Assembly (NCBI GenBank): GCA_023414985.1
Contig: JAEZLY010000202.1
Span: forward strand, 1-19,347
DNA length: 19,347 nucleotides
From: Bacillota bacterium
GTDB taxonomy: Bacteria; Bacillota; Clostridia; Lachnospirales; Lachnospiraceae
Direction: 5' to 3'
Below the pieces are notes generated by a model. That model was not told the origin of the DNA and made no database searches. It was given only the letters and a program-made list of their open reading frames with translations. The position numbers and the translations under genes were made by a program. Position 1 is the first letter of the stretch, and each line of letters begins with the position of its first letter. This document shows positions 6,686 to 14,804 of the stretch, in pieces.

Positions 6686-7812
6686 TATGATATTTTCAGG
6701 CTGCGGGTATAAATATATTCCATATCCTCCCTGGACGGAGTTACCCTGGAGTTTCTAACGTTTTTTGCCTGAACTGCAATAGAAAGAAAGCGTTCCAGTT
6801 CCTTTTGCGAAATCTCCTCCCGATCGCCCAACAGCCGCAGAAAGATTGCCTCAAATTCATCCATAGAGGCTGCTCCGGAGGCAGACAGGATTTTCTTGAC
6901 TGTCTCAGCATCGCTTTTGGCAAAAAACCGCAGGAAGCTCGGTAAGAGCAACGCATTCGCTCTGCCATGATCAACATTCTTAAAATACGTAAGACAATAC
7001 CCCATGGAGTGAACCGCTGTCGTGCCCGTATGAGCAATGACAATTCCAGCCAATAACGAACCACTCATAAGCTTTTCTCTGACGTTTACGGATAACCGAT
7101 TGTTTTCGCTGTTCAGCTTAGCCGGAGTAAGCTGTTTAAAGCATTGGGAAATCCTGCTGATGCTTTCCAATGCCAGGGTATCGGTTACTGCTGTGGCTTT
7201 ATTCGTCAGCATACCTTCTATCGCATGGGAAAGTGCATCCAGCGCAGTGTGAACCGTAACAGTCATTGGTAAGGTCATCGTATATCTTGCATCCAGAAAT
7301 GCAATACTGGGAAAAATCAAGGGGGTTGAGATACTGGTTTTCGTCTGCTTCCTATCGTTGGTCAGGATGGAATAGGGAGTAACCTCTGACCCGGTTCCTG
7401 CTGTTGTCGGAATCTGAATATTCGGTAGTGCACCTTGCCCGTAATTGCCGGAAAAAAGCTCTTCCTCCTTGATATTCTGAACAGCCAGAAGTGCGATTGC
7501 CTTCGCCGCATCCATGGGCGATCCGCCGCCGATCCCAATGACAAATTCCGAACCGTGCTCTCTGGCACATTCCGCACCCTCGTAAACACTCTCGATGGAA
7601 GGATTACTTCTTATTTTATCATAAATATGATAGGATATTCCCTTACTCTCCAAGGCTTCGGTAACATCCCTCAGGGCACCGTTTTTTACCGCGGAGACTG
7701 CTCCGGTAACAATCAAAGCCTTACGCCCGAAGGCTCTTAATAAATCCGAATGCTTCCTGATGCAGTCCTCTTCCATTATTATTCTTGTCGGTAAATAAAA
7801 ATTCATTTTCAT
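6682..7812 (-). CDS. Iron-containing alcohol dehydrogenase family protein
   Basis: A 376-residue group III (Fe-type) alcohol dehydrogenase, NAD(P)-dependent and cytoplasmic. The dinucleotide loop GIGGGSPMDAAKA (93-105) and TTAGTGSEVTPYS (136-148) are typical. Probable metal ligands are Asp192 and His196 (in ALDALSHAIEG), His268 (AVHSMGY) and His282 (VDHGRANA); the 4- and 14-residue spacings match FucO-type enzymes. The longest frame starts at 7848, but AGGAG (7821-7825) lies 8 bases before the ATG at 7812, giving the normal N-terminus MKMNFYLPTRI. The substrate cannot be read from the sequence: fermentative aldehyde reduction, butanol, propanediol or sugar-derived aldehydes are all possible. 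No partner aldehyde dehydrogenase is nearby. It has its own strong promoter and is divergent from the PilZ gene. Confidence 0.93.
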   Translation of the reverse strand: MKMNFYLPTRIIMEEDCIRKHSDLLRAFGRKALIVTGAVSAVKNGALRDVTEALESKGISYHIYDKIRSNPSIESVYEGAECAREHGSEFVIGIGGGSPMDAAKAIALLAVQNIKEEELFSGNYGQGALPNIQIPTTAGTGSEVTPYSILTNDRKQTKTSISTPLIFPSIAFLDARYTMTLPMTVTVHTALDALSHAIEGMLTNKATAVTDTLALESISRISQCFKQLTPAKLNSENNRLSVNVREKLMSGSLLAGIVIAHTGTTAVHSMGYCLTYFKNVDHGRANALLLPSFLRFFAKSDAETVKKILSASGAASMDEFEAIFLRLLGDREEISQKELERFLSIAVQAKNVRNSRVTPSREDMEYIYTRSLKISY

Positions 7813-7863
7813 CGTGATCACTCCTGTATCTGAACCATTTTCATCCAACTGTCCAACACCTTA

Positions 7864-7891
7864 ATTATACCTTCCTTCCGGTTTGTGTCAA
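7864..7891 (-). promoter_or_regulatory. Consensus sigma-A promoter for the iron alcohol dehydrogenase
   Basis: On the minus strand: perfect TTGACA, 16-base spacer, perfect TATAAT, 52 bases upstream of the chosen start. Just upstream is an inverted repeat, CTGCCACC (7899-7906) with GGTGGCAG (7945-7952), 38 bases apart, which could be a looping operator. Full consensus implies high expression unless repressed. Confidence 0.8.
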
Positions 7892-7974
7892 CAGATAACT
7901 GCCACCTTGACTCCGCATCCTTTTTCTGTTCGACAGCATCGTCCGGTGGCAGGATTTCCTCCCTGAATTTTTTA

Positions 7975-8003
7975 TTGTAAAATGCAAAAATTTGTTATAT
8001 ACT
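7975..8003 (+). promoter_or_regulatory. Sigma-A promoter for the PilZ gene
   Basis: TTGTAA (-35), 17-base spacer, TATACT (-10). Transcription would start near 8010, which rules out the TTG at 7992 as the translation start of the downstream gene. Confidence 0.7.
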
Positions 8004-8054
8004 AATAAAAAATGGATTTTTACGTACCATGTTGCAATTTCTGGGGGTGTCATT

Positions 8055-8729
8055 TTGCACATTGATTCTATCGCTAAGGGCGGTTTAATGGAAGTCGAAG
8101 TAAAATGCAATGGAAAAACAGTACGATTTAACGGAGAAGTCGCCCATATTATCAATAATTCCATACTGACCGCACCAATTAAGGTAAATGATCAGACGAT
8201 AGGATTTTCCGACAACTGTCAGATTAATTTTCTGTATGTTCTCGAAGCGAAGCTGTATTTGTGGGAAAACGTCATCGTGAAGCTGGTCCGATATGACGGA
8301 GCCGTCTATCATAAAATTGATCTTTACGGAGAAGGAAAACACTTTAACCGTCGGGATGCTTACCGTATGTATATCGGGGAGGATATGCCGATTTATGTGA
8401 ACACTGCCTCCGGCCCCACCGCTATATCAGTATTGGTGAAGGATATCAGCGAAACAGGTGTCGGTTTTATCTCGAAAGAAGATATTGATCTAGAACGCAC
8501 CATTCGCTTAAGGATTAAAGACAATGCCACTTTGATTACCTTATCCGGTATTGTTGTAAGAAAAGAATTTCAAAAAAATCTTGCTTCTTTTCTCTACGGC
8601 TGCAAATTCAATGAAAAAAACGAGAAACTGGCCAAGTTCATTGCCAAGAAGCAAAGTGAGGCCATCCGTAAAAAAACGGGATTTCCGACCAGGGAACAGC
8701 AAAGAAGTAAAGTTACGGATTTAGTATAA
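8055..8729 (+). CDS. PilZ-domain c-di-GMP-binding protein, YcgR-like
   Basis: A 224-residue cytoplasmic protein. The N-terminal ~95 residues form a beta-rich region like the YcgR N-domain (IDSIAKGGLMEVEVKCNGK). A C-terminal PilZ domain follows (~97-200) with the complete c-di-GMP signature: RRDAYR (Arg100, Arg104) and DISETG (Asp130, Ser132, Gly135). Such proteins act as c-di-GMP effectors, often on flagella, pili or exopolysaccharide, but no such target gene is in the window. Start choice: TTG at 8055 has GGGGGTG 5 bases upstream and keeps the whole N-domain; ATG at 8088 (AAGGGCGG upstream) would give 213 residues; the frame also extends back to 7992, but that lies upstream of the likely transcription start. 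The last ~25 residues are Lys/Arg-rich. Confidence 0.88.
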   Translation: MHIDSIAKGGLMEVEVKCNGKTVRFNGEVAHIINNSILTAPIKVNDQTIGFSDNCQINFLYVLEAKLYLWENVIVKLVRYDGAVYHKIDLYGEGKHFNRRDAYRMYIGEDMPIYVNTASGPTAISVLVKDISETGVGFISKEDIDLERTIRLRIKDNATLITLSGIVVRKEFQKNLASFLYGCKFNEKNEKLAKFIAKKQSEAIRKKTGFPTREQQRSKVTDLV

Positions 8730-8745
8730 AGTATAGGATAAAATT

Positions 8746-8776
8746 AAGGCCTGCCCGGCGAACCCGGACAGGCCTT
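8746..8776. terminator. Bidirectional terminator between the convergent PilZ and SPFH genes
   Basis: AAGGCCTG (8746-8753) pairs with CAGGCCTT (8769-8776), with an inner CCGG/CCGG stem around CGAAC after one mismatch. Downstream on plus are TTT then CC; downstream on minus is TTAATTTTA. Placed 17 bases after the PilZ stop and 65 bases beyond the SPFH stop, it can serve both. Confidence 0.75.
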
Positions 8777-8840
8777 TCCTGATCCTGTAATCTTTCTTAA
8801 GCTCTAGGCTTCCCGAAAGAGGACATTATCGTCTTTCGAA

Positions 8841-10865
8841 TCAATTCTGCTTAGTCTCATCTGTCTCTTTAGCAACTGCAGCTTCTTCCTCTTCTTCAAA
8901 GTCCTCTTCAACCTTTACAGGCTGCTCCTGCTTATTGTCGAGGTTTACACCGAGCTTTTCTATGGTAATAAACTTAAGCAAAGTATCCATAACGGTATTA
9001 CTGCCATTCCCTGCATCTTCTCCGGAACCCATATTCACCACGGTCTTCGGTACAATATCCACCTTGGCATTCTTGATGGCATCGGATAACTTATCGGTGA
9101 TTTCCTGGATTACACGGAACTCTGCACCACCGTAAGCCTTAACCTGTGCGTCGATCGCACGTGCCTTTGCAAGACCGACATTGGATTCCTTGGAAGCCTC
9201 TGCTTCACCCTCTAAGGTAATTCTTGAGGAATTCGCCTTCGCCAATGCGATAATCTGGTTTGCTTCCTGCTCAGCCTTACTTGCAAGCGCAGCACCGTTA
9301 TTGCGTTCGATATCAATCTGGATCTTGGACTTGGTAAGGAAGCTCTGCTGCTCCGCAACTGCCTGAGCTTCACGAAGGGATTTCTCACTTTCTGCTGCAG
9401 ACTGCTGCTTCTGGTAAGTGACCTTCTTTTCTTCCGCGATCTGGCGTTCCCTAAGCTGCGTTAAAATATTTTCAATCTGAACATCTTCTACAGGTGACTT
9501 TGGTGTACCAATCAGAACTTCTTCCAGCTGCAGATTGTACTTCTGGAATTTTTCCTTCATCTCACCGACCGCACGCTCACGGATTTCACTACGTTCCTGA
9601 ATCAGCTCGATCAAAGTCTTCGTCTGGGCCACATCCTTAAAATATGCGCTTACCAGCGGGTCAAGGGACTGATTAACCAGCATGCTGATGTCGCCAAAGC
9701 GCTGGATCACCCAAGGTGCCTGCTTATAATCAATGTGCATTACAACAGATAAAGGCAGGGAAGGCTCAAATGCATCCTTCGTAATGATATCAACCTCAGT
9801 TAAGTTCTCATCATATTTATGAGAACCGATTTCTGATTTGTTCCACTTAAGAATAATATTAGTAGTCGGTACGAGAACAACTCTTCCCGCATCTGTATTG
9901 AACGCATATTTACCGGGCATCAGAGGCTTCTCGAGCACACCCTTGCAGCCCTGGCCGACCAGCTCACCATGCTTATAATCAACTCCGGTCGTATCCACGC
10001 CCTCTTTTCCGAAGAAGGAAACTACTACTCCTACGAAACCGATCGGAACCACTGTCTTCGGACGGAATTCCACTGTTGCAAATAAGCGGTTAATATAATA
10101 AGTACCATCGGTCAGTACCTGAAGCTGCTTACCGCGGCGACCGCTCAGCTCAAGGAACTTCTCGGGATCCTGGAAGCTGGCATGATCTTCTCCGACATAA
10201 GGAGCGATGATTTCGCCCTCCTGTAGAGACGGTCCGTCATGAACTGTAACAATGCCCATGATATCGCTGACTTCGCCGCCGTGTCCCATAATGATTACAG
10301 GGCTGAAAGCGTTCCGCTCGATCAGAGTCTTCTGCATGCTTACCAACTCTACACGTTCGTTCTTGGAGCTATTGAAAGCTGCCTTGATATCGGTAGGGGT
10401 GATAACAATGAATTGTGCCAGGTTGATTGCGTAAGTACCCTCTCTTAATATCCCCCTCTGAGGGCCTCTCTGTCCGCCATTCTTTAAAAATCCGGTGACA
10501 TCCTGGAAGTTATTCGCCTCAGCTACAACCTTACCCAAGGTCTGAGTCGGTGCCAGCGGCTTACCGTCACGGGCAAAGATATAAGCGATCTGGCCCTGAG
10601 GAATAGTAATCAAAGGATATTTGTGGAGTTTATACATCAAGGCTGTCTTAAAATGTATACCACCACGAAGTAAGGTCGGTGCATAACCTGCCTCCCCGTT
10701 CAGTGCAATGATAGAATCCTTTAAGGAACCTTTAAAACTCCACCATTTTTCCACTACTGCCACCTGATCCGAGGAAATCACCCTTAAGCCCAGGATGACA
10801 AAGATCAGCAGGTACAGACCAATAAAGGCGCCTGCGGCGATGACTAGAATCAATAGTAAATCCAT
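8841..10865 (-). CDS. Large flotillin-like SPFH (band 7) membrane protein
   Basis: A 674-residue protein. One N-terminal membrane helix (residues 3-27, LLLILVIAAGAFIGLYLLIF) is followed by an unusually long SPFH/band 7 region to about residue 460, then an Ala/Glu-rich coiled coil (~455-578, with REAQAVAEQQ and KAEQEANQII) typical of flotillins, a conserved-looking VNMGSGED segment, and an acidic tail (EEDFEEEEEAA). Flotillins oligomerise at the membrane and organise membrane microdomains. It is longer than B. subtilis FloT (~500) and closer in layout to the YqiK group. No NfeD-type partner gene is adjacent. The longest frame starts at 10946, but GGGAG lies 5 bases before the ATG at 10865, which begins directly with the membrane helix, so that start is used. 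It has its own promoter. Confidence 0.9.
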   Translation of the reverse strand: MDLLLILVIAAGAFIGLYLLIFVILGLRVISSDQVAVVEKWWSFKGSLKDSIIALNGEAGYAPTLLRGGIHFKTALMYKLHKYPLITIPQGQIAYIFARDGKPLAPTQTLGKVVAEANNFQDVTGFLKNGGQRGPQRGILREGTYAINLAQFIVITPTDIKAAFNSSKNERVELVSMQKTLIERNAFSPVIIMGHGGEVSDIMGIVTVHDGPSLQEGEIIAPYVGEDHASFQDPEKFLELSGRRGKQLQVLTDGTYYINRLFATVEFRPKTVVPIGFVGVVVSFFGKEGVDTTGVDYKHGELVGQGCKGVLEKPLMPGKYAFNTDAGRVVLVPTTNIILKWNKSEIGSHKYDENLTEVDIITKDAFEPSLPLSVVMHIDYKQAPWVIQRFGDISMLVNQSLDPLVSAYFKDVAQTKTLIELIQERSEIRERAVGEMKEKFQKYNLQLEEVLIGTPKSPVEDVQIENILTQLRERQIAEEKKVTYQKQQSAAESEKSLREAQAVAEQQSFLTKSKIQIDIERNNGAALASKAEQEANQIIALAKANSSRITLEGEAEASKESNVGLAKARAIDAQVKAYGGAEFRVIQEITDKLSDAIKNAKVDIVPKTVVNMGSGEDAGNGSNTVMDTLLKFITIEKLGVNLDNKQEQPVKVEEDFEEEEEAAVAKETDETKQN

Positions 10866-10934
10866 ATGTTCTCCCACTTCTTTCTTTGTATTTTGCCGAA
10901 TAACAAGCTTCCGACAATTTATCTTACAAAGATT

Positions 10935-10962
10935 ACTATACGCCATCTGTAAAAAAATTCAA
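10935..10962 (-). promoter_or_regulatory. Sigma-A type promoter for the SPFH gene
   Basis: On the minus strand: TTGAAT (-35), 16-base spacer containing a T6 run, TATAGT (-10), about 70 bases upstream of the chosen start. The preceding arabinofuranosidase gene ends at 10996 without a clear terminator hairpin, so read-through is possible too. Confidence 0.55.
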
Positions 10963-10995
10963 TATGTATCTTCTTAACAGGAGATTAGAATCCAA

Positions 10996-12495
10996 TTAGA
11001 GCTGAAACCGAATTACATTCCAGGATTGTTTGGATAGGGTTGCGACTGCTTCCTTTTCTTTTATTACGGTTACTCCATTTATATGCGGTGCCACATGATT
11101 GGGCTCTTTCGCTGAGTTGACCGCTTTCAGGTCCTCATGCTCCAATACAATATGCTCGAGCAAGGAGGCCTTCGGGAAATCGCGCAAATCAATTGCAAAA
11201 TCTATACTTTCCTCCAGAGAGCGATTAACAGCAAAAACGGTAAGCTCCTTCTGCTCCTCGTTCAGGACCGCAACAGTTTCCACATAAGGTACCTTCTTCA
11301 GCTTCTTTGAATCATAGGTATCACAGTTAACCACCGGAGTCATGACCGTGCCTCTGCCGAAATTAGAAGCATGCATGAAGGGATAGAAGATCGGCTGAAC
11401 CCAAGCCGGACCGTCATTTTCTGTCATGATCGGAGCTATGACATTCACCAGCTGTGCCAGACAGGCCATTTTAACTCGGTCACAATTCTTCAGCAGGGTG
11501 ATCAGCAGACAACCAACAACCAGCGCGTCTTCAAAGGTATAAATATCCTCGAGCTGATGCGGTGCTTTCTGCCAGCGTTCCAGCTTCTTATCAGATTCAT
11601 TGCTGTGGAACCAGACATTCCATTCATCAAAGGATAGGTTTAGTGTTTTATCGGAATGCTTCACTGCTTTCACATAGTCACAGATCGCGGTAACGGATTT
11701 GATGAATTTATCCATATCCAGGGAACACGCAAGGAAGGAGGGAGTATCGTTATCCGCATTTCCGTAATAGCTGTGAAGCGAGACATAATCAACATAATCA
11801 TAGGTATGCTCCAGAACGGTAGCTTCCCACTTACCGAAGGTGGACATCCCCAGTCCCGAGCTTCCGCAAGCAACCAGCTCGATCTCCGGATCCAGCTCTT
11901 TCATCACCTTAGCAGTCTCACAGGCAACTCTGCCGTATTCTTCGGCCGTTTTTGCACAGATCTGCCAAGGGCCGTCCATCTCATTACCCAGACACCAGAC
12001 CTTAATACCGAAGGGCTCCTCGAAGCCGTTGGTACGACGCAGGTCACTGTAATAGGTTCCTTTCGGGAAATTACAGTATTCCAGCAGCTGTCGCGCTTCC
12101 TCAGGACCTCTGGTACCCAGGTTCACTGCCTGCATCACACTGCTGCCGGCACGTTTCGCCCATTCCTGGAATTCGTCAATGCCAACTTCATTGTTTTCTA
12201 TCGTGTGCCATGCCAACTCAGGTCTCTTTGGACGTTTGCTCTGCTCTCCGGTACCATCCTCCCAATTATAGCCTGAGACGAAATTTCCGCCCGGATAACG
12301 TACGATCGGAACATTTAATTTTTTTACTAACTCCAGAACATCCCCTCGGAAGCCTTTGTCATCCGCAGTAGGATGGGTGGGTTCGTAGATTCCGTTATAA
12401 ACTGCCCTTCCCAGATGCTCTATAAAGGAACCGAATATTCTCTCATCTACTTTACCTGTCATAAAATCCTTATTTAAGATTAGCCTTGCTTTCAT
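10996..12495 (-). CDS. abfA: Alpha-L-arabinofuranosidase, glycoside hydrolase family 51
   Basis: Removes terminal alpha-L-arabinofuranosyl groups from arabinan or arabinoxylan oligosaccharides by a retaining mechanism. The 499 residues match bacterial GH51 enzymes (~500). The acid/base Glu172 is in WCLGNEMDGPW and the nucleophile Glu291 in LSFDEWNVW; RYPGGNFVSGYNWEDG (66-81) and GSFIEHLGRAVY (22-33) are family hallmarks. The barrel is followed by the usual C-terminal beta-sandwich. No signal peptide, so it acts in the cytoplasm on imported oligosaccharides. The frame extends to 12540, but AAAGG (12508-12512) is 12 bases from the ATG at 12495, which gives the standard N-terminus; an ATG at 12507 sits too close to it. 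Divergent from an AraC-type regulator, which probably controls it. Confidence 0.96.
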   Translation of the reverse strand: MKARLILNKDFMTGKVDERIFGSFIEHLGRAVYNGIYEPTHPTADDKGFRGDVLELVKKLNVPIVRYPGGNFVSGYNWEDGTGEQSKRPKRPELAWHTIENNEVGIDEFQEWAKRAGSSVMQAVNLGTRGPEEARQLLEYCNFPKGTYYSDLRRTNGFEEPFGIKVWCLGNEMDGPWQICAKTAEEYGRVACETAKVMKELDPEIELVACGSSGLGMSTFGKWEATVLEHTYDYVDYVSLHSYYGNADNDTPSFLACSLDMDKFIKSVTAICDYVKAVKHSDKTLNLSFDEWNVWFHSNESDKKLERWQKAPHQLEDIYTFEDALVVGCLLITLLKNCDRVKMACLAQLVNVIAPIMTENDGPAWVQPIFYPFMHASNFGRGTVMTPVVNCDTYDSKKLKKVPYVETVAVLNEEQKELTVFAVNRSLEESIDFAIDLRDFPKASLLEHIVLEHEDLKAVNSAKEPNHVAPHINGVTVIKEKEAVATLSKQSWNVIRFQL

Positions 12496-12520
12496 TCTGT
12501 CGTTCATCCTTTCTATATTG

Positions 12521-12560
12521 ATTATAATGATAAAGTTCATTATAATGATTTCATTATGAT
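12521..12560. promoter_or_regulatory. Repeated AT-rich boxes in the arabinofuranosidase / AraC-type regulator gap
   Basis: ATTATAATGAT occurs twice exactly (12521-12531 and 12539-12549, 18 bases apart) and a shorter ATTATGAT follows (12553-12560). The middle copy lies in a perfect 12-base palindrome, TCATTATAATGA (12537-12548). On the minus strand the first two copies each contain TATAAT, a possible -10 for the arabinofuranosidase gene, but neither has a recognisable -35. That pattern fits an activator-dependent promoter with direct-repeat binding sites; the binding role is inference. Confidence 0.45.
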
Positions 12561-12584
12561 ATTTTGTACTTTTAAATTACCATA

Positions 12585-12614
12585 TTGACTTTGAGTTTAT
12601 CAATGATATATGAT
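12585..12614 (+). promoter_or_regulatory. Sigma-A type promoter for the AraC-family regulator
   Basis: TTGACT (-35), 18-base spacer, TATGAT (-10), 62 bases upstream of the regulator start. Alternative -10 TATATG with a 16-base spacer overlaps it. Confidence 0.55.
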
Positions 12615-12675
12615 GTTTTCAGACTGATGAATCCTGCTTTTATTCCAAAGCACAACTTACGCTACGGAGGCTTAC

Positions 12676-13446
12676 ATGAAGATTAATGCAATCGGATTTA
12701 ACTATACGCATAGCAGCCAATTTTCGATCAACCGCCCTTATGGGTCAGGTGATTATTTGTTTCTGAATATAAAAGCCCCTGCTGTCCTGCTGCTGGAGGG
12801 CAGGGAAGTGATTGCAGAGAAGAACTCTGTCATCATATTCAATAAGGGAACACCACAGATCTATCGTGCGAAGGAAGGAACCTATTCAAATGATTTTATT
12901 CATTTTGATATGGGTGGAGAATGGGAAATAAAAGCGCTGCCTTTTGATACCGTACTTTCCCTGCCGCCCAATAAAGAAATCAGCAGACTGTTGAAAGAGC
13001 TTTATCTGGAATATATATCAAACCATTCCCTCAGGGAAGAATCAATGGAGCTGCTGCTTCGTCTTCTTTTTGTAAAAATTCAGGAGCTTGCAGCATATCC
13101 CTCCCAGGATATGAAAATTTACGGGTACTTTGACTCGCTGCTCAATCTTCGGTCTATGATTTATAACCATCCGGAGGAAAAGTGGTCCGTCTCACGAATG
13201 GCAGGTCAGCTAAACCTAAGTCCTTCCCATTTTCAGCGGCTTTACCGCCAGACCTTCCGCGTTACCTGCAATTCCGATGTCATTCAGAGCAAGCTGCAAT
13301 ATGCAAAGACCGTACTGACTGCCACCGGCGATACCGTCAGGGAAATTGCGGCACAATGCGGCTATGAGAACGAAGAGCATTTTATGCGCCAGTTTAAAAA
13401 AGAGGTCGGTATGACACCGACCCAATACCGTCATAAAATGCAGTAA
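12676..13446 (+). CDS. AraC-family transcriptional regulator
   Basis: A 256-residue regulator. Residues ~1-100 form an AraC-type sugar-binding cupin (NSVIIFNKGTPQIYRA; NDFIHFDMGG). Residues ~155-256 carry the two helix-turn-helix units of AraC/XylS proteins: SVSRMAGQLNLSPSHFQRLY and TVREIAAQCGYENEEHFMRQF, ending in the usual GMTPTQYR. The start at 12676 has GGAGG five bases upstream. It is divergent from the GH51 gene across a 180-base gap with repeated AT-rich boxes, so regulation of that gene in response to arabinose or arabino-oligosaccharides is the natural inference; the ligand is not shown by the sequence. It converges with the exporter genes (9-base gap) and no intrinsic terminator is evident. 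Confidence 0.92.
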   Translation: MKINAIGFNYTHSSQFSINRPYGSGDYLFLNIKAPAVLLLEGREVIAEKNSVIIFNKGTPQIYRAKEGTYSNDFIHFDMGGEWEIKALPFDTVLSLPPNKEISRLLKELYLEYISNHSLREESMELLLRLLFVKIQELAAYPSQDMKIYGYFDSLLNLRSMIYNHPEEKWSVSRMAGQLNLSPSHFQRLYRQTFRVTCNSDVIQSKLQYAKTVLTATGDTVREIAAQCGYENEEHFMRQFKKEVGMTPTQYRHKMQ

Positions 13447-13455
13447 ATCATGCCT

Positions 13456-13875
13456 TCAGTTCTTTGTTCTGCGACGAAAAAAGGTATCGATAATAAAGAT
13501 TCCAAGCGCAATCGCACCTGCAATCTGAAGCGTCTCGAAGAAATAATAGTTCGTGCTGCCTGTATTACCGTCCACGATGCTTCGGACAATCTGATACATA
13601 CCTGCACCCGGAACAAAAGGAATAACTCCCGGAATTAGGAACATGGTGACCGGGGTCTTATAGATCCTTGCAAGGATATGGGAAATCAAGGCTACGATTA
13701 AGGTAGCAGTCAAGGTAGCAAGAATCTTATCCGATAATATTTGCAGACTGATCAGATAGATGAACCAGCCAAAGCTTCCTGTCGCTCCTGCATGGATCAG
13801 ATATTTCTTTGGCAGATAAAACAAGATCGAAAATGCTGCCGTTGCAAAAAATGCACTGATTCCTTGTATTAACAT
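13456..13875 (-). CDS. Threonine/serine exporter family, small subunit (ThrE C-terminal half)
   Basis: A 139-residue integral membrane protein of the ThrE_2 (DUF3815, YjjB-like) family with about four to five membrane helices, a KTPVTMFLIPGVIPFVPGAGMY-type loop near the middle (IPGVIPFVPGAG) and a basic end (FFRRRTKN). Together with the neighbouring half it corresponds to the single fused ThrE of corynebacteria, which exports threonine and serine. The frame extends to 14016 inside the upstream gene, but the ATG at 13875 lies 1 base beyond that gene's stop and gives the standard family length, so translation is probably coupled. Transport substrate is inferred from the family only. Confidence 0.9.
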   Translation of the reverse strand: MLIQGISAFFATAAFSILFYLPKKYLIHAGATGSFGWFIYLISLQILSDKILATLTATLIVALISHILARIYKTPVTMFLIPGVIPFVPGAGMYQIVRSIVDGNTGSTNYYFFETLQIAGAIALGIFIIDTFFRRRTKN

Positions 13876-13876
13876 A

Positions 13877-14644
13877 TCATATGATCCTCTCGATGAAGTT
13901 GAAAAATCCAATCCCAAGACCGACTCCCACCGCAATTCCCAAGGAGATGACAAATGCCTCCAGAGCTCTTGCAGCTCCCGAATTGTAATCGCCCTGTAAC
14001 GTATCCCGGATTGCATTGGTAATCGGAACTCCGGGTACCAATGGCATGATGGAACCGATAATGATCAGGTTCTGATCGGTACCTGTAAAATACTTGGTGC
14101 ATACCATAGTCAGATAGGCAAGTACAAAGCATTTCGCCATATCCACGATAAATGCACTGCCCACCTTATTGTCCGATAGCTTCCCGATCAGTACGATAAA
14201 AACTCCGTTCAGCAAGGCTATGACACAATCCATGAATGAACCGCCGAACAGACCTACGAAGCCGGCCATGGAGATCAGCGTTGCCGCTGCGAGGACTGAA
14301 CCGGAATAGTTGCCTCTGTTTCGGATTTCCTCCAGCCGGAGGATGGCTTCCTCCGGGTTAAGACAGCCCGAGCAGATATTGCGGGATACCTGGTTCACAT
14401 CATTAATTCTGCTTAAGTTCGTGGAACGGTTGCTGATCCTTTTTACACCGGTAATCGGTTCAATGATCGGGTCGGACAAGGTAGCCACGATACCGGTAGT
14501 CGTCGCATACACCTCTACGGATTGCAGACCAGAAGATTTCAGTATCCTCGTCATCGTATCCTCGACACGATAGGTCTCTGCTCCGCTCTGAGCCATGATT
14601 TCACCGGCAAGCATTGCCGTTCTGAACAGTGTTTGATAATTCAT
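13877..14644 (-). CDS. Threonine/serine exporter family, large subunit (ThrE N-terminal half)
   Basis: A 255-residue protein of the DUF1212 (YjjP-like) family. A soluble N-terminal segment contains the conserved SGAETYRVEDTM motif (20-31) and is followed by about five membrane helices from ~110 on; the loop IGSIMPLVPGVPITNAIRD mirrors the PGVIPFVPGAG loop of the small subunit. Pairs with the downstream small subunit to form an amino-acid exporter of the ThrE type. The frame extends to 14722, but GGGGAG (14653-14658) is 8 bases before the ATG at 14644, giving the typical MNYQTLFRTAMLAGEIM start. Divergent from the MFS permease gene. A promoter on the minus strand is not clear (weak TTGATG, 18 bases, GATAAA at about 14690-14720). 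Confidence 0.9.
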   Translation of the reverse strand: MNYQTLFRTAMLAGEIMAQSGAETYRVEDTMTRILKSSGLQSVEVYATTTGIVATLSDPIIEPITGVKRISNRSTNLSRINDVNQVSRNICSGCLNPEEAILRLEEIRNRGNYSGSVLAAATLISMAGFVGLFGGSFMDCVIALLNGVFIVLIGKLSDNKVGSAFIVDMAKCFVLAYLTMVCTKYFTGTDQNLIIIGSIMPLVPGVPITNAIRDTLQGDYNSGAARALEAFVISLGIAVGVGLGIGFFNFIERII

Positions 14645-14731
14645 CCCATCTTCTCCCCGGTTAATTGTAATACCTAACAATACATTTCCTATTTTATCAC
14701 AAATAAAATCAACCATCATCAAATATTTTTC

Positions 14732-14760
14732 TTTTCATTTGTACGATAATCATGTATGAT
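14732..14760 (+). promoter_or_regulatory. Possible promoter for the MFS permease gene
   Basis: TTTTCA (-35, 4 of 6), 17-base spacer, TATGAT (-10, 5 of 6), 44 bases upstream of the start. Weak -35, so a tentative call. Confidence 0.4.
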
Positions 14761-14804
14761 AGTTTCTACTTATAACGTTTTCGTTTGAAGGAGTCTATGA
14801 CACC

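Noticed and set aside
11656..12276. 206-codon plus-strand open frame opposite the arabinofuranosidase
   Set aside because: Antisense shadow of a gene with complete GH51 motifs; no ribosome site or protein-like composition of its own.
13405..13423. Perfect 7-bp hairpin (GGTCGGT ... ACCGACC) near the end of the AraC-type gene as a terminator
   Set aside because: It is inside the coding sequence for the conserved VGMTPTQ segment and has no T-tract after it.
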